Assembly (NCBI GenBank): GCA_049724395.1
Contig: JAUGWO010000058.1
Span: 1 to 64,000 of the forward strand
DNA from: Spongospora subterranea f. sp. subterranea
Taxonomy: Eukaryota > Endomyxa: Phytomyxea > Phytomyxea > Plasmodiophorida
Length of the DNA: 64,000 nt
Reading direction: 5' to 3'
The notes under the pieces were generated by a model. It was not told where the DNA came from. It saw only the letters and a program-made list of their open reading frames with translations, and did not search any database. Positions 23,189-36,700 of the stretch are shown piece after piece. Position 1 is the stretch's first letter; every line of letters begins with the position of its first letter. Position numbers and translations under genes: made by a program.

Positions 23189-24746
23189 CTGCGATGTGTT
23201 GTCGCCCACATCTCGATATCCAAATTCCAACAAGGAGTGCAATAGCTTTCCCCGAGACCAAAATCTAATCCCGATAAATATCTGGGGCATTTGATCATCA
23301 GCATGTACCAATGGTGTACAGGAGTTGTTGTCGCCATGGGGTCGGCCACAAGGGTGTCACTACATCAGATCACGACAGGGGCTGGTCAAGTGATTCCTCC
23401 CCGCGCCTGCCCTCTACCGATTGTTTTCGAACGGGTCGTTGGGCGGGAATACCTCACCGTCATCTCCCCCCGTCGTTATATCGCAGATTGTCGTGACATC
23501 GCCGTTATCTCAAGAATCCACCCATCCTTGTATTAATCTGTTTATCAGCCCGAGCGGGCCTACCCACATTCTGCTCTGCCAGCCGATCTCAATTGTCTCA
23601 AACGACCAACGATCTGGCAGCTATATTTTTCATGAGTAGAGCCCAACTCTACCGCCTTCACCCCCGAGTTTAATCACTATTTGTGTTCAACGCACCAACG
23701 TTCAACCAAAACCTTTCCAGTAGACGCAGACGCTTAGGCCTTAGTTCCTGCCCACATTCACTGTGTTTTCATCGAACAAGATATACAGAATGAAAACAAC
23801 GCCCGGTTGGTGTAATTGGGATGGCGTTATATCTGGGGTTCACCCCAAATTTCTTGAGTGATCTCGAATTGGAAGGTGAAGGCGGTGGTACGTATATGAT
23901 GATAGAGGAACACGACATGACGACAAGGGGAACTGATCTCTGATTCATTCCCTCCCGCCATCACCAAACCGGTGTTGATATGACCGCGATGGGGCCCACA
24001 CTCAATCCTGAACGATATGGAATAGGTGTTCTAATGTGGATTGATTCCTCTGCAGAAGGTGCTGTGGTGCCGATATCGATAGACCTGTCCCTGTAAATAA
24101 ACGGCGCCATTGTTGGTTGGCCCTAAATGCTGGACCTGTTCACGACCTCCATACTGATTGGTTTCATTCGCCATTTCAACGGGAGCTGCGATTTCCATTC
24201 CGATAGGAAGTGATGTGTCGTTATGATGGTCAATCTTGGCCACCTCGACCGCTGACCAGGTCGGTCGACACCGCTCTGCTGGGTAGCTGTTCCTGAATCT
24301 GACAACGCCCAGCACACGCGATCAGAATAAATATGTACAATTGGGGATATTCGAGAGGCAGTTCGTATATTGATCGACCAACAGCGGAGTCGAATATGAA
24401 AATTGATTTCTGTTGACCCTTTTTTCGCCACCAATCCCCCGTACAGAAACCCAACCCGGGGGCAATAAACTGTGAAGGTCTCTAAATATACTGGTGTGGA
24501 TCAAGGTCGGTCTCGTGTACCTGGAACGGGGAATTCCAATAAAGGACAACGGTTTCAAACGGGGTGTTGACGATCTGACCCCCAAACGACCTGATCCCGA
24601 CTACTCTGGGTCAACACACATTCGTCCCCGTTCCCCCCTCTTGACCCGAACCGGCCCCTTCGTCTACATGTTGACAACAACACGACCCGTATCGGTCTGA
24701 TATCGGCCCGCGTTTGACGTATCTGGTCGACGGCTGGCGTCCCGTG
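23189..24746. other. Divergent intergenic region between SAM/PH and cyclase genes
   Basis: About 1.55 kb with no supported gene. It shares the GATC/GATATC-rich flavour of the gene to its right. Promoters of both divergent genes should lie here. A Lys/Glu-tRNA-like string near 23797-23850 was rejected. Confidence 0.45.
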
Positions 24747-27700
24747 ATGGATCTGGACATCGCCCCGCCAATCCTCGATCGGCGCGTCAGCACACGCCAG
24801 GCCAGCGTCGTCGACGTTCTCGGCTCGATCGAGCAGGCCAGGAAGGGCGCCGGCAATCACCCGCCGATCGGGATCAAGCCCGATCCCGTTCGATCGGCGC
24901 CGCCAAAGAAATCGGTGGACTCCGTTGGCGACGTGTCCAGCTCCACACGGGGCGTCGTCGTATCCTCTGATCTTCTCGATCGATGGCGATCGGAGGGCCC
25001 ATCGTCCAAGTTCAAGTCGAACGAGCAGCTGCACCGTCTTCAGATGCTCTCCCGATACGTCCCCAGAGCCGTCTCCTTGCCGATATTGGTGTCGGGTATG
25101 CACGTATCGGGCAGCGCCTCGTCGTCGGACGCGGTTCGAAGCCCGTTCTTCGGCATCGTTCTGCTCTCCGACATATCCGGGTTCACACAACTGGCCGCCG
25201 ATCTCGCCAAAGGTCTCAGGAACCAGGCCGGGCCGGACGACGCCGCCTCAGGGGTCCACCTGAAGCCCTCCGACATGTCGTCGTCGGCGGTCCAGGTCGA
25301 CTCGATGCAGAAGACGGGCGGGGAGCGCCTGGCCTCGATCCTCAACACCGTCTTCTCCAGGTTCATCGACATCGTCCGCAAATACGGCGGCGACGTGACC
25401 AAGTTCGCCGGCGACGCCCTGCTGTCGGTGTTCCGCCCGGAAAGCGCATCGAACGCCGATATGCTGGCGTGTGGCCTGAACGCCACGCGAGCCGCGTTGG
25501 AGATGCAGGAAGGGATGCAATCGCTGAGGGATATCGGTATCAATCTGGGTCTACACTCGGGATTATCGGCCGGGAAACTCCACGAGCTGCACTTTGGCGG
25601 GTTCGAGAGCCGCTGGGAATACATGTTCGCCGGACAGCCGATATTCGAGATGGGCCGGGCCTTGGAGGCGGCCGTTCGGGGCGAGGTCGTCATGCAGGCC
25701 TCGGTCTACGAGCTGATCAAGGGGCATTGCCAGGTCCAGCAGCGGGACGACGACCTGTTCCTGCTGGAGGCGATCACGGCCGACGTCCCGACCGTGTTCG
25801 ACTCGGTCCCCGACCTGATCCAGTATCTGTCGCACAGCCGCAGCTGTCGCACGATCGAGACGGCGCTGGCGTGCTACCTGCCGCGGTCGGTGATTCTGGC
25901 GCTGAACGCTGGGAAACAGGGACTGATTGGGGAACGGCGTCAAGTCACCATGGTCTTCATCAATCTCCCCGATTTTCACTACGACACCGATCCGCAGATC
26001 CAGTCGAATCAGCGGTCGTTCCGCGCGATCCAGCAGGAACTGCACAGGTTCGACGGGACCCTTCGCCAGCTGATTCAGGACGATAAGGGGACGGTGGCGA
26101 TCGCCGCCTTCGGCCTGCCGTATAACTCGCACGATGACGACCCGGTTCGGGCGATCCAGGCGTCGTTGACCATCCAGACGTTGCTGACCGAGATGGGAAT
26201 GAGAACGGTCAGCAACCTCGCACACACCATCACACCTCCGATCGTTGTCCACCGCCTTAAACCGGGTCGTGTTTTTTGTTGTGTCTCCAGGGAATCGGCG
26301 TCACAACCGGCGGGGCGTTCTGCGGGTCCGTTGGGGACGAGACCCGATGCGAATACGCGATCGTCGGCGATATCGGTGAATCTGAGCGCTCGATTGATGG
26401 TGGCGTCGCATAACGGCCTGCTGTGCGATGGCGATACGCACAAGGCGGTCTATTCACGAGGACGATCGGAGTGGATCGATTTCGAGAAGATGGACCCGAT
26501 TAAAGTGAAAGGGCGCCAGGGCATTGTCCAAGTGTTTCGGCCAACGCCCAGTATTCGCCAGCAGACCCTAGACCGACCGTTCACGTTGATGCTAGGGCGG
26601 AAAGCCGAGATCGACCTGGCCAGGACGATGTTCGCCGAGATCTGGCGACGTCATCAGCAGTGCGGCAACGTCCCCGCCCTGGCCGCCGATAAACCGCATG
26701 CGTCGTCGGCGGCCGCCAAGTCGATCATGCTGATCGAGGGCGATAGCGGTATGGGGAAGACGCGTCTGGTCCAGGATATCTGGGAAATGGCCCAGGAATA
26801 CCAGTACCAGACGTTCCATTTCGCGGCCAATCGCATGTTGGACAGCGTTAACATGATCATGTGGACGAGCGTATTACAGTGTATGGTCGTGGCGTTGTGT
26901 CCTCAGGGGACCGACTCAAAGCTCCCGTTCGCCGCCTTGCTGGCGTCGTCGCCCCATGTCCAGCGCCTGGACGCGCACGATATCGACGCCCTGGTCGGCA
27001 TCGCCGGCTCCACGAAGCGCCAACACCCGGCCAACGCCCATGGGCCGCCGCCCCGCCCTTACCATAGGAAACTGCAGTCGAAGCTGATGACGACGTCGGC
27101 GACCAGATCGCGTAGTCGGGCGATACTACACCTGATGAAGATCATCATCGATGTTCGTGGACCGATCTGTATGGTTGTCGAGAACCTTCGTGATCTGGAC
27201 GCGATGTCGTCGGCCCATCTCGACTATATCTGTAAGAGACTCCCCAGGAACACGATCGTGTTCCTGACGGCGCGCCCGATCCCGCCCACCTACGAGACGA
27301 GCGCGTTGGAGGTGGACCTGACCGACCTCCCCTACTTCGTCAAGGTCAAACTGGCGCCGTTGTCGCGACGTGAGATCGAGGCGCTGCTCTGCCTGCGATT
27401 GCACATGCCACAACTGCCCGAATCGCTGCTCGACACGGTCCACAAATCCAGCGAGGGCAACCCGTATCTGGTGGTGGCGCTGGCGACCGGTCTGGACGAG
27501 GCCAACATCCCTGGCGAGCGGTTCACAGAGACGGCCCACGCCATCGTCCAGCACATGCTGGAGCAGATCATCACGAGCCACATCGATGGGCTGTCGCCAT
27601 CGCAACAGGAGGTCCTGAAATGTGCCAGCGTGATCGGGGTCGTGTTCACGCTGGAGCTGCTCCAGGCGATCTGTTCGTACGGCAACGAGCGGCTGATGGA

Positions 27701-30700
27701 GAACCTGGTCAGTCTGGAGGCGAACGACTTCATCATCACGATCGCCAACCTGCCCAAGACGACCTACGCCTTTCGCCAGCCGTTGATGCAGGCCACCGTC
27801 TACGAGCTCCTGTCCAAGAACGATTCCTCGATCTATCACAACCTGATCGTGGACGAGCTCGAGCGATACCAACAGGATCGATTGCTGACCGGGCGCCTGG
27901 AGTCGATCCCGGCCACGTCATCGGAACTCGCCCACCATTACCAATGCGCTGGCCGACTACATCACGCCATTCAGTAAAACACACACAATCGCCATCGCCA
28001 TCGTTTTTGTCCCGGGTCTGATCGATCCGAATCGCGTCGCAGGTACTATCGATTGGCGGGCGAGGCGGCGTTCTCGTTGGGGGATTTCCTGCACGCGTCG
28101 CTGTACTCGGGTAAGGGCCTGGCCCTGCTGGAGGAGTTCGCCCCCGAGGACCGGTTCGAGATCGCCAAGCTCCAGCGATCGATCGCCAAATCGCTGATGG
28201 AGAACTACGAGATGGTCCGGTGTCGATCGTTCGTCGAACGGGCGCTGCTGAACCTGGATTCCGAGATCCCTTCGGCGACGCAAGCCCGGTTCTTCCGGCG
28301 ATGGAGTCTGATCGCGTCCCTGCAATGCGGCGTTCCAACGCAATGTCGCACGATCCGCCCGCTATCGGACACGATGGAGAAACTGATCCTGGAGCGCGCC
28401 AAGTGCTTCAACATGCTGAGCATATTCGCCATCGACCTGGGCAACGGGTCGCTGGCGCTGAACGCGGCCGCCAAGGCCATGGAGTGGGCCGAGATCTGTG
28501 GATCGGTGGAGCAGCGGATCTACAGCATGTCCCATATCATGATGGGCGGATTGACCAACGGCAATCTCCAGATCGCCAACAAGTTCTACAAGAGGACACA
28601 GCACGAACTGGAGCTGGCCGAGAACGGTTCTGGCAGTCTCCACATTCGGGGATATATCTATGTTCGACTGGCCCAGGTGGCGTTCGCCTGTTTCGGCGAT
28701 TCGATCAAGGCCCAGCAGTTCCTGCAGTCGGCCAGCGATCTGTTCACGACCGTGAACAGCCCCCACCACATCATTCGCACGCTCGACCAGCTGGCCAGCG
28801 TCTGGATCTGCCTGGGGATGATCGGGGAATCGGGCGAGATCATCCAGAGCCTGGAGAAGGTGTCCAACTGGTGCTCGTACAGCTGGGGCCAGCGTCGCGC
28901 CGTCATCCTCCTGGTCATGAGCCGCATGCTGGTCGGCGACACGATCAGCTCGGTCCCGGCCTTCGACGACAACGATATCGGCGATGACCTGCGATCGCAG
29001 GTCCAGTGGAAATCGTGTCGAATGGTGTCGGATTGGTACCAGGGCCGGGTCGACGAGGCGATCAGCCAGGCGGCCTACATCACCACGATCTCGACCGGCG
29101 TCGCCTACGATGCGCTGAACGCGATCTCGTACGCCGCCCAGGTCGCCATCCTTCATTATCGCGATCTGATCGAGAACGCCAGCGATATCGAGATCCAGCA
29201 AGGATACGACCTCTGCACCACCTGTGTCATGACGTTGACCACGTTCGCCCGGCGCATCCCGCTGGCGCGTTCCCGATTGCTCATCGTTCAGGGTCTGTTC
29301 AACATCAGTCGCGATCCGAATTCGGCACCGCGCGCGACGGAATTGTGGCAAGAGGCGTTGGGGCCGGCGGGGGCGATGGGGCTGTTATACGAACAGGCGA
29401 TGGCGCATCGATTGATCGGGACGTTCGGCGAGAGGAAGCGGACGACGGGACGGCGACGGTTCTGTGAACCGCCGGCGAACGGGGAGATCGACCGCGATAT
29501 GAGGGCGTGGCATCTGGCGCAATACACATCGATCACGAAGGACAACGGGTTCGTCGTGATCCTGTTGCCGCCGTTGAAGGATCGGTTCGTCTACGAGCTC
29601 GAGTCGGACGACGATATCTTGGACCGGACGGCGACCGATCGCGATCTGCGATTGTTCGGGTATCGGCGATCGAATCAGGTCCCGATGGCGGACATGATCG
29701 AGGACAACCCGTTGGCGTTGAACGGCGCCACCGTCCTCCAATCGGACGTGTCGATCCTGTGCGGTCTGAACACGGCCGAGGAGCTGATCGGGCGCGATGA
29801 ACATCTGGCCACGTTGTTCGACACGTTCCGGCTCGTTCCTCGTCCGACGGAGCCGATCGTTCTCTTTGGCCAAACGGGAATCGGCAAATCGGTAATCGAT
29901 CGCCAATCACCCGATCGCCGCCATAGGTCCACTGATCTGTTCTTGTTCGTCAACAACAGGCGCTAGCGAGGCGGTTCGTGAGTTTGGCGTCGCGCGAAGA
30001 CCAGTCAATGAAGGTGTTCACGATGTATGGCGAGTCGTCCTATCGCCCGCAGACCTACCTGCCCGTCGTCCGCGTCCTCAGGAAGATGATCTGCGAGTTC
30101 GGCCGGTGCCTGAACGTGTCGACCGTGTCGGCGATCATGCTGATCCTGTTCGAGCGCATCGCCGAATATCGCGTGTTTCGCAACGCCATCACCCACCTGA
30201 TCTATTCCTCCCATGGAATGCAGGACCCGTCCATCCGCCTTCTGTCGGAGGTGTCGCGATCCCAGGTCTTGGCCGCCATCTTCGTCCAGCTGATCCGCAC
30301 GATCGCGCGCCAGTTCCCGATCTGCCTCATATTCGAGGACCTGCAGTGGCTGGATTCGGGGACCTGGCACGTTCTCAGCATGATGGCCGCCGACCCCATC
30401 GTCGACGCCTTCATTCTCTGCACGGTCGAGACGTCCTCCCAGACCGGCGCCGAGATCGTCACCCAGTACCCGCAATCCACGTTCTTCCTCAACGATCGCA
30501 CGCGCTGGCTGCGATTGCAGCCGTTGGATCGCGCCGCCCTGTCGATCCTGGCGTGTAAGGTGCTGAAGGTGACGCGATTGACGTCGCGTCTCGAGATACT
30601 GCTGACCGATAAGTCGAGGGGGAACCCGTTATCGGCGCTACAGATCATGTCGTGTCTACAGGAAGATCACCTGCTGATGGTGGCGGGCGGCGGTGCCGAT

Positions 30701-33700
30701 CTCGCCGCCGACGTCGTCGACGTCCTGTTCGCCATCTCCGGGTCGTCGTCGGACCTGTCGCTGAAGCGCTTGGCCCTGCTGACCAAGTCGCAGACGAAAC
30801 TGTTGCGATTGGCGAGCGTGATCGGGGTCTCGTTCCCATACCACGTCCTGCGAATGCTCTCGTCGCAATATATGGACACGACGACGTTCAAGGCCGAGCT
30901 GGTCGTCCTCAAGAATCGCGGCTGGCTTCTCCTGGCCAACATGCGATCGAACTCGCCCCGCATATCGTTCCCGCATTCGTCGACGCGCGAGGACATCTAT
31001 CGATCGCTGAACGAGAACCTGAGGCGGAAGCTGCACCTGGCGGTGGCCGAATATTACGAGACCGGGTCGAACGGGAGCGCCTATATGGTCCCGTTGGTCG
31101 CCAAACACTATCGCCAGAGCCACGTCTTCTCCCTCGACCGCAAGTACAACCTGTTGGCCGGCGACCAGTTCTACTACATCTTCATGAAGGACGACGCCGT
31201 CGACGCGTACCAGCACGTGATGGAGGGGCAGGAAGTCAGCCCGACAACACGATTGGCGCGATCACAGCTATTGTGTCAGATCGGCAATCTCCATCTCATG
31301 TCCGAGGACAATGTCGAGGCCAAAAACGGAATCTGTTGGCCGCATTGGTAATTCACATGTCCCTTTCACCCCATTTGTCTGTGTTCCGCCTTTGTTTTCC
31401 ATCGGGTTTTGACAAACTCTGAGAAATCCTGAACCAACAACTCCTCTGATCAAGATCTGTATTGTGATTGACAGGTGGAGCTGGGAGCGCCATATCCATC
31501 CGGGAATAACGCCCTGGGATTCATCACCGAGCTGTACCAGATCCAGATGCGCTTCTGGGTCTCGTTGCGCCGTCGTCACATGATGTTGCCCGAATCCGGT
31601 CTCGAGGGCGCCATCCTGGACGCGCTCTCCAGGACCTATCGCAACGTTGGCGAGAAAAAACAGGCGCAATGGTGTGCTGTGCGATCGCTGTTGGCGTCGC
31701 CAACCTCGTCGGCCGACGATCTCGTACTGAGATACGTCTGGTTCATCCAGTCCTGTAATGAGATCGGATCGGAGAACGCCCCGTCGATGGATTTCGCCGA
31801 TATTCACGCGCGACGCCTGATCCCCAGCGTGGCCGATCTGCGAACGCTGGCGATGGCGCTGGAGATCCTGGCGAAATCGGCGGCGATCTGCGGGTATTGG
31901 CGTCTGGCGATCGTGATGTGGCAGGAGGCGCTGGTCCTATTCAAGGAGTTCCTGTTCGACTGTTCGACGGCGATCGCCATCGAGCAGCACCTGGGGGCGG
32001 TCTACAGCTTGACCGGCGATCTCGCCCAGTCCAATGCGGTCTTCGATCGCGCGCTGCGATCGACCAAGCTGGTGCAACATCTGAACACGCCGACGATCAA
32101 TCGTAGCTGGATATTGCTGGCGCTGAATCAGGTCTCGTCGCTGCCCGAACAGCCGGACGCAACGACGGCGTCGACGTTGGAGCGGGACCTGTCGCAGGCG
32201 CTGAATACGCCATCGATGACGATCCCCAATAATCATGTGCTGCTGAAGGCGTTGGAGGCGGCGATCGCCTATCGAAAAGGGGAATACGCCAGAGCATTTC
32301 ATGTGGGGACAGACCACACTCGCGATCGTGTGTGTTCTGATCCAGATTGATCTGACGATCTGTTCTAGTCGGCCGTTGAGCTTCGAAAGAACCTATCGTG
32401 GTTGACGGTGCGGCTGGTCGGGGCTGGGGAGATCCCGGCCCAGGTCCTGGTCTCGCTATTGCTGCGATGTCGCGACAACGACGGGTTCGAGATCGAGGAT
32501 ATCGGGATCCCGAAGAAGACGTTGATGACGGAGGCGGAGGAGGCCATTAAACTGCTCCACAAGACCTCATCCCATATCGCCTTCATCAGTAAGCGATCGG
32601 TCGTTCCGGTCCCGCCATCGCCCTCGCTGATTCCCCTGTCCCAAACCTCGTTCAGAACCGTTATTTCTGCTGTGGCACGGCGCCTTCCTGTGGTGTCGAT
32701 CATATCCATGGATCGATATCGTTCACATGCTGCGACTCGCTCAGAGGTCGGCGATATTCTACACGATTCCATCAGCGGAGGCCAAAGCCAACATGTTCCT
32801 CGCCGAGATATTCGCCGAGAAATCGCGAACCAAACCGAAATCGCTGCAATGCGCGAGAAGGGCGTTGCAGATCTTCAACGAGATCGGCGATCGAGTTCAC
32901 CTGGACCGAGTTCGTGTGCGATTCCCCGAGGCGATCCAGAGCCGGAACGAGGACGAGACGGTGGAGGAGCGGCAACGCCTGCTGATCGACCAGCACGAGA
33001 CGAACGAGAAGACGGCGCATCACGCCACCCGCCTGGCGTCGATCTACAAGGCGATCCAGGAGCGACTGCCCGAGCTGCGGGATCGGGTGACGAAGGTGTT
33101 CGATGGCGCCATGGAGCCGGGCGGGGAATCCCCAGAGATATCGCTGATCATGCAGGCGCCGTTAGCCGACGAGGAGATGATCGCCGTTCCCCAACCGTCA
33201 TCGCATCATCTCGACCATCCACAACGCGAATCACGTCATTCGCTGACGACGCGTCCGTCGCCCAATCCATATCACGACCCGGTAATAGCGATATCCGATT
33301 GTGTGCTGTTTCGGTGGCGAGAGCTGATCGTTGGGGGGTGCAGGAGGCGGATGGGGATCCCGACGCGAAAGAGGACGAATCAGATCAATGCCCCGGTTCC
33401 GATTCCGACGACGGATACGAGATGGATCAGGCGCGACCGATACCGATCGTGGAGGACGACAAGGAGGTCGATGGGCAACAACAACAACTGCAATCGTCGG
33501 TGATATCGACACTATATGTTCACGGGATCGGTCTGATCGGATCGTTGGCCGCTCCGGTCGCCAACAAGCGGGGTCACGACGTGAACGGGGGGTCGTTCGC
33601 CGAGCTGATCCCACGACCGGTTGTATTGGGGTCGATCTGTCGACCCGATACCACCAATGATGGGTCGATGTGCCATATGGATTCGTCCAATATTTTGGCC

Positions 33701-36700
33701 TGTACCGAGTCGTTCATCACCTGGTTAGAGATTTGAACACACACGAAATGCCCTTCATCTCGCTAAACACGATCATCGGTTCATCGTTCCGTTCAGGGCC
33801 GTTATCCAGAGCATCACCATTGTGGATCGATCGGCGCCGATATCGAAACAAGGGGCGATATCGGCCTATAAATCCCTGTTCGATATCCTGGTTGGGCAGG
33901 TGAAGCTCTATGAGGGCGCCATCCTTGAGCTATCGTCCAATCGCCTGCTGTTGATATGGGATATGTCGCCGACCCTCAACCAATCCCGAATATGTTCTCA
34001 GGTCCATCATCGCCATCATCGTTCGTCGTCGTCTGATCTCTCTCTCGTCTTTAGTCGGTCTCGTGCGCGTTCAGTATGATCCAGGCGATCGCCGCCCAGC
34101 AATTGGACACACTGTTCGACTGTTTCTGGTCGTTATCGTGTGGCGATATCCTCCTGATCACCACATCCGGTGCCGAATCCTATCGAGGGTATATGGGATT
34201 CGGTCCCGCTCTAATCGAGGTGATTTCCATCGCGCGATCGCCATTTCTCAGCCCCGTTCGATCGTCGACCGTTTGTTTTGGCACAGGCGTTCCAGATCGA
34301 GGAAGGGTTCGACGATGGGCGCGTTGTCATCCACAAGAACATGCTGAAACTGCTTCGGGTGTGTGGGCGAGTTGACGTCAGACGCGAGGTCGACGACAAG
34401 AAATACGCCATCATCCAAGGGTTCAACGCGAACACCATCGAATCGCACGTCAACGGGACACTGCAGTTGATCAGCTTCATCCACCAATACAATGTCGACG
34501 AACGCGGTCCGTTCACCGCATCCGAGTTCGCCAAACACAGGTAATTCCCCCCGGCCCTGGTCGATATCGCCCCCGTTTCCCCCAAACCGTATCTGAACCG
34601 CCGCCGCCGCCGTTTTCAGACATCCTGCTCTGCCGGTCGCGTCCGCTCTCACCCATCCCGACCTGTATCTGTCCGAAGACTGTCTCGACATCACGATCGT
34701 GTGCATCCGGTGCGATGTTCCCCACGTCCCCGCCCAGGCCGACAACGTCATCGCGACCTTCGCCTTCGAGATCCACACGGTCCGCTTGTCGGAGCCGTCC
34801 TGCGTGTTCGCATCGTTATCGTCAACGGGGACCAAGATCACGGCGGTTGTGGCATTTGAGGCCATCGCCTCCAGGATCGCCTTCCTCTTCGCCTTCCGAA
34901 TTCGGTTCAGTATCGGACAGCGATTCGGCACCGAATGCAGTATTGGGATCGCGACGGGATTGTGCCGATTTCATCGAATTGAGCCGTTGGGCGACACGAT
35001 CATGTCAGTTCATCATCGCTCGTTTCGATCGGTTTTTGCTGAGACCGCCGCCCCGTTTCAGCGTTGGAGATGCGATGAAGAACGGGCGACATGCGCTATC
35101 GTTGGCGGCCGATAATATATTGATTGACGAAGACACGCAGGACGCGTTCGAGGAGATGATCGTATCGCACGATCACGATCAGCAATCGAATATGAAGGCG
35201 CTGCGCGTGCACTTCGTGCTGGAGTCGCTGAAACTGGGGGTGTCGTTCCAATGGACGACGAGCGTGGTGCTGTGCGGGCGAGCACAGCAGCGAATACTGC
35301 TGGAGGACGCCATCATATCGAGTATCAAGGGCCATAAATATCGGGGACATGTCATGGTCATCAATGGACCGAAAGGGATCGGCAAGACGACATTACTCAC
35401 CAATCTGTTGATCGTCGCCTCAAACCTCATCGACAGCACACAACGCAAGGCGTCAATGTAAGGGCGCCGTCCTCGTTTCCCCCCCCCGATATCATTCGCT
35501 GGTTCTGATCGATCGTCGCCGTGTCGGTTTAGTTTATCGTGTTTCGGGAAGCGATTATACGGCGGCGAGAAAGGCGATGGATCAGCGATGCGGGTTCTGA
35601 TGAAGCAGTTGTTAGCTCCTGTGGCCGCCTCATTAGGAGGGATATCTCAACTACGGGCGAAATACGTCGCCACGATCAACAAGCTCGCCCCGAAACTCGC
35701 CCAGGAGCTGTGGCTGGTCAACGGCCTGTGCGGTCTGGGATTCGACCGCAACCCGGGGACCAATGTCGCCAACCTGATCGGGGAGACGGTCCCCAGCCTT
35801 CACAGGAAATCGGCCCAGATCATGACCATGTTGATCGGGATGATCATCCCTCAATCGCACCAGATCCTCATCATCATCGACGACATCGATCACTTGGACA
35901 AACTGTAACAAACACCACCGGATCTAATGGGATTTCGTGGCGAACAACGTTGCTCGTTGTTGACGTCGAGTTCTGTTTTCAGGTCGGTGATCTGTCTCGA
36001 GGAAATCCTGGTCCATATTCCGTCAACGGTCCTGATCATGTCGGAATCGGACTCGTCGCACGACAAGATGGAGATCTTCGCCAGCCGATCTCAACACGAA
36101 TCGGTCGCGATCCCGTTGCTGTCGCCGGACGACTCGGTCCTGTTGGCGTCGTTATCGTTGGCCGGCGCCAAACCCACGCCCGAATACGTCGCGTTCGTGG
36201 GGAAATTGGGCTCAGGCCAACCAGGGAAGCTATCGTCGGTCGCCCATTGTGCCAGCCGGTTGTGTCGCCTTAGCCGGCGCGTTCTCGAGAGCAACACCCG
36301 CGACTCGTAAGACGACCTGAGTCGTTGGTGAATTCCCCGATTGACCATCGAATCAACAGGAATGATCGTATCGATCGAATAATGGCGAACGAATTAACAT
36401 CAGCTCAATCATCGGTTCTGGCGATTTGTAGTGTTTGCGGCGTCAAATTCGAGTACTCGGTCCTGTTAGCTGTATTATCGTTGATCAAACAGGATCCCAA
36501 CGTAATATTATCGCTCCCGTTTTTCCCCTCGTTATACCATATCGGTCTGAATCGCGCGCGGGCTCAGAACGATAACGGCAACATCCCATCGACCGCCGAA
36601 CAGATCGAGTCGTATATCGACGTGTTCGTCAAACACACCCAGCTCCTTTGCGAAGTGCCCAGTTCCGATTGTGGGTGTCCGATCGTGAAACCATCGGAAC

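Noticed and set aside
23797-23850. tRNA-like string (TGGTGTAATTGGG and GGGGTTCACCCC)
   Set aside because: The two boxes are too close for an anticodon arm and the T-loop lacks the required A58.
24747-33700. Many long antisense and alternative frames across the cyclase gene
   Set aside because: GC-rich codons leave few stops in any frame. These frames lack domains, have Arg/Gly/Pro-heavy shadow composition and run against the clear coding strand.
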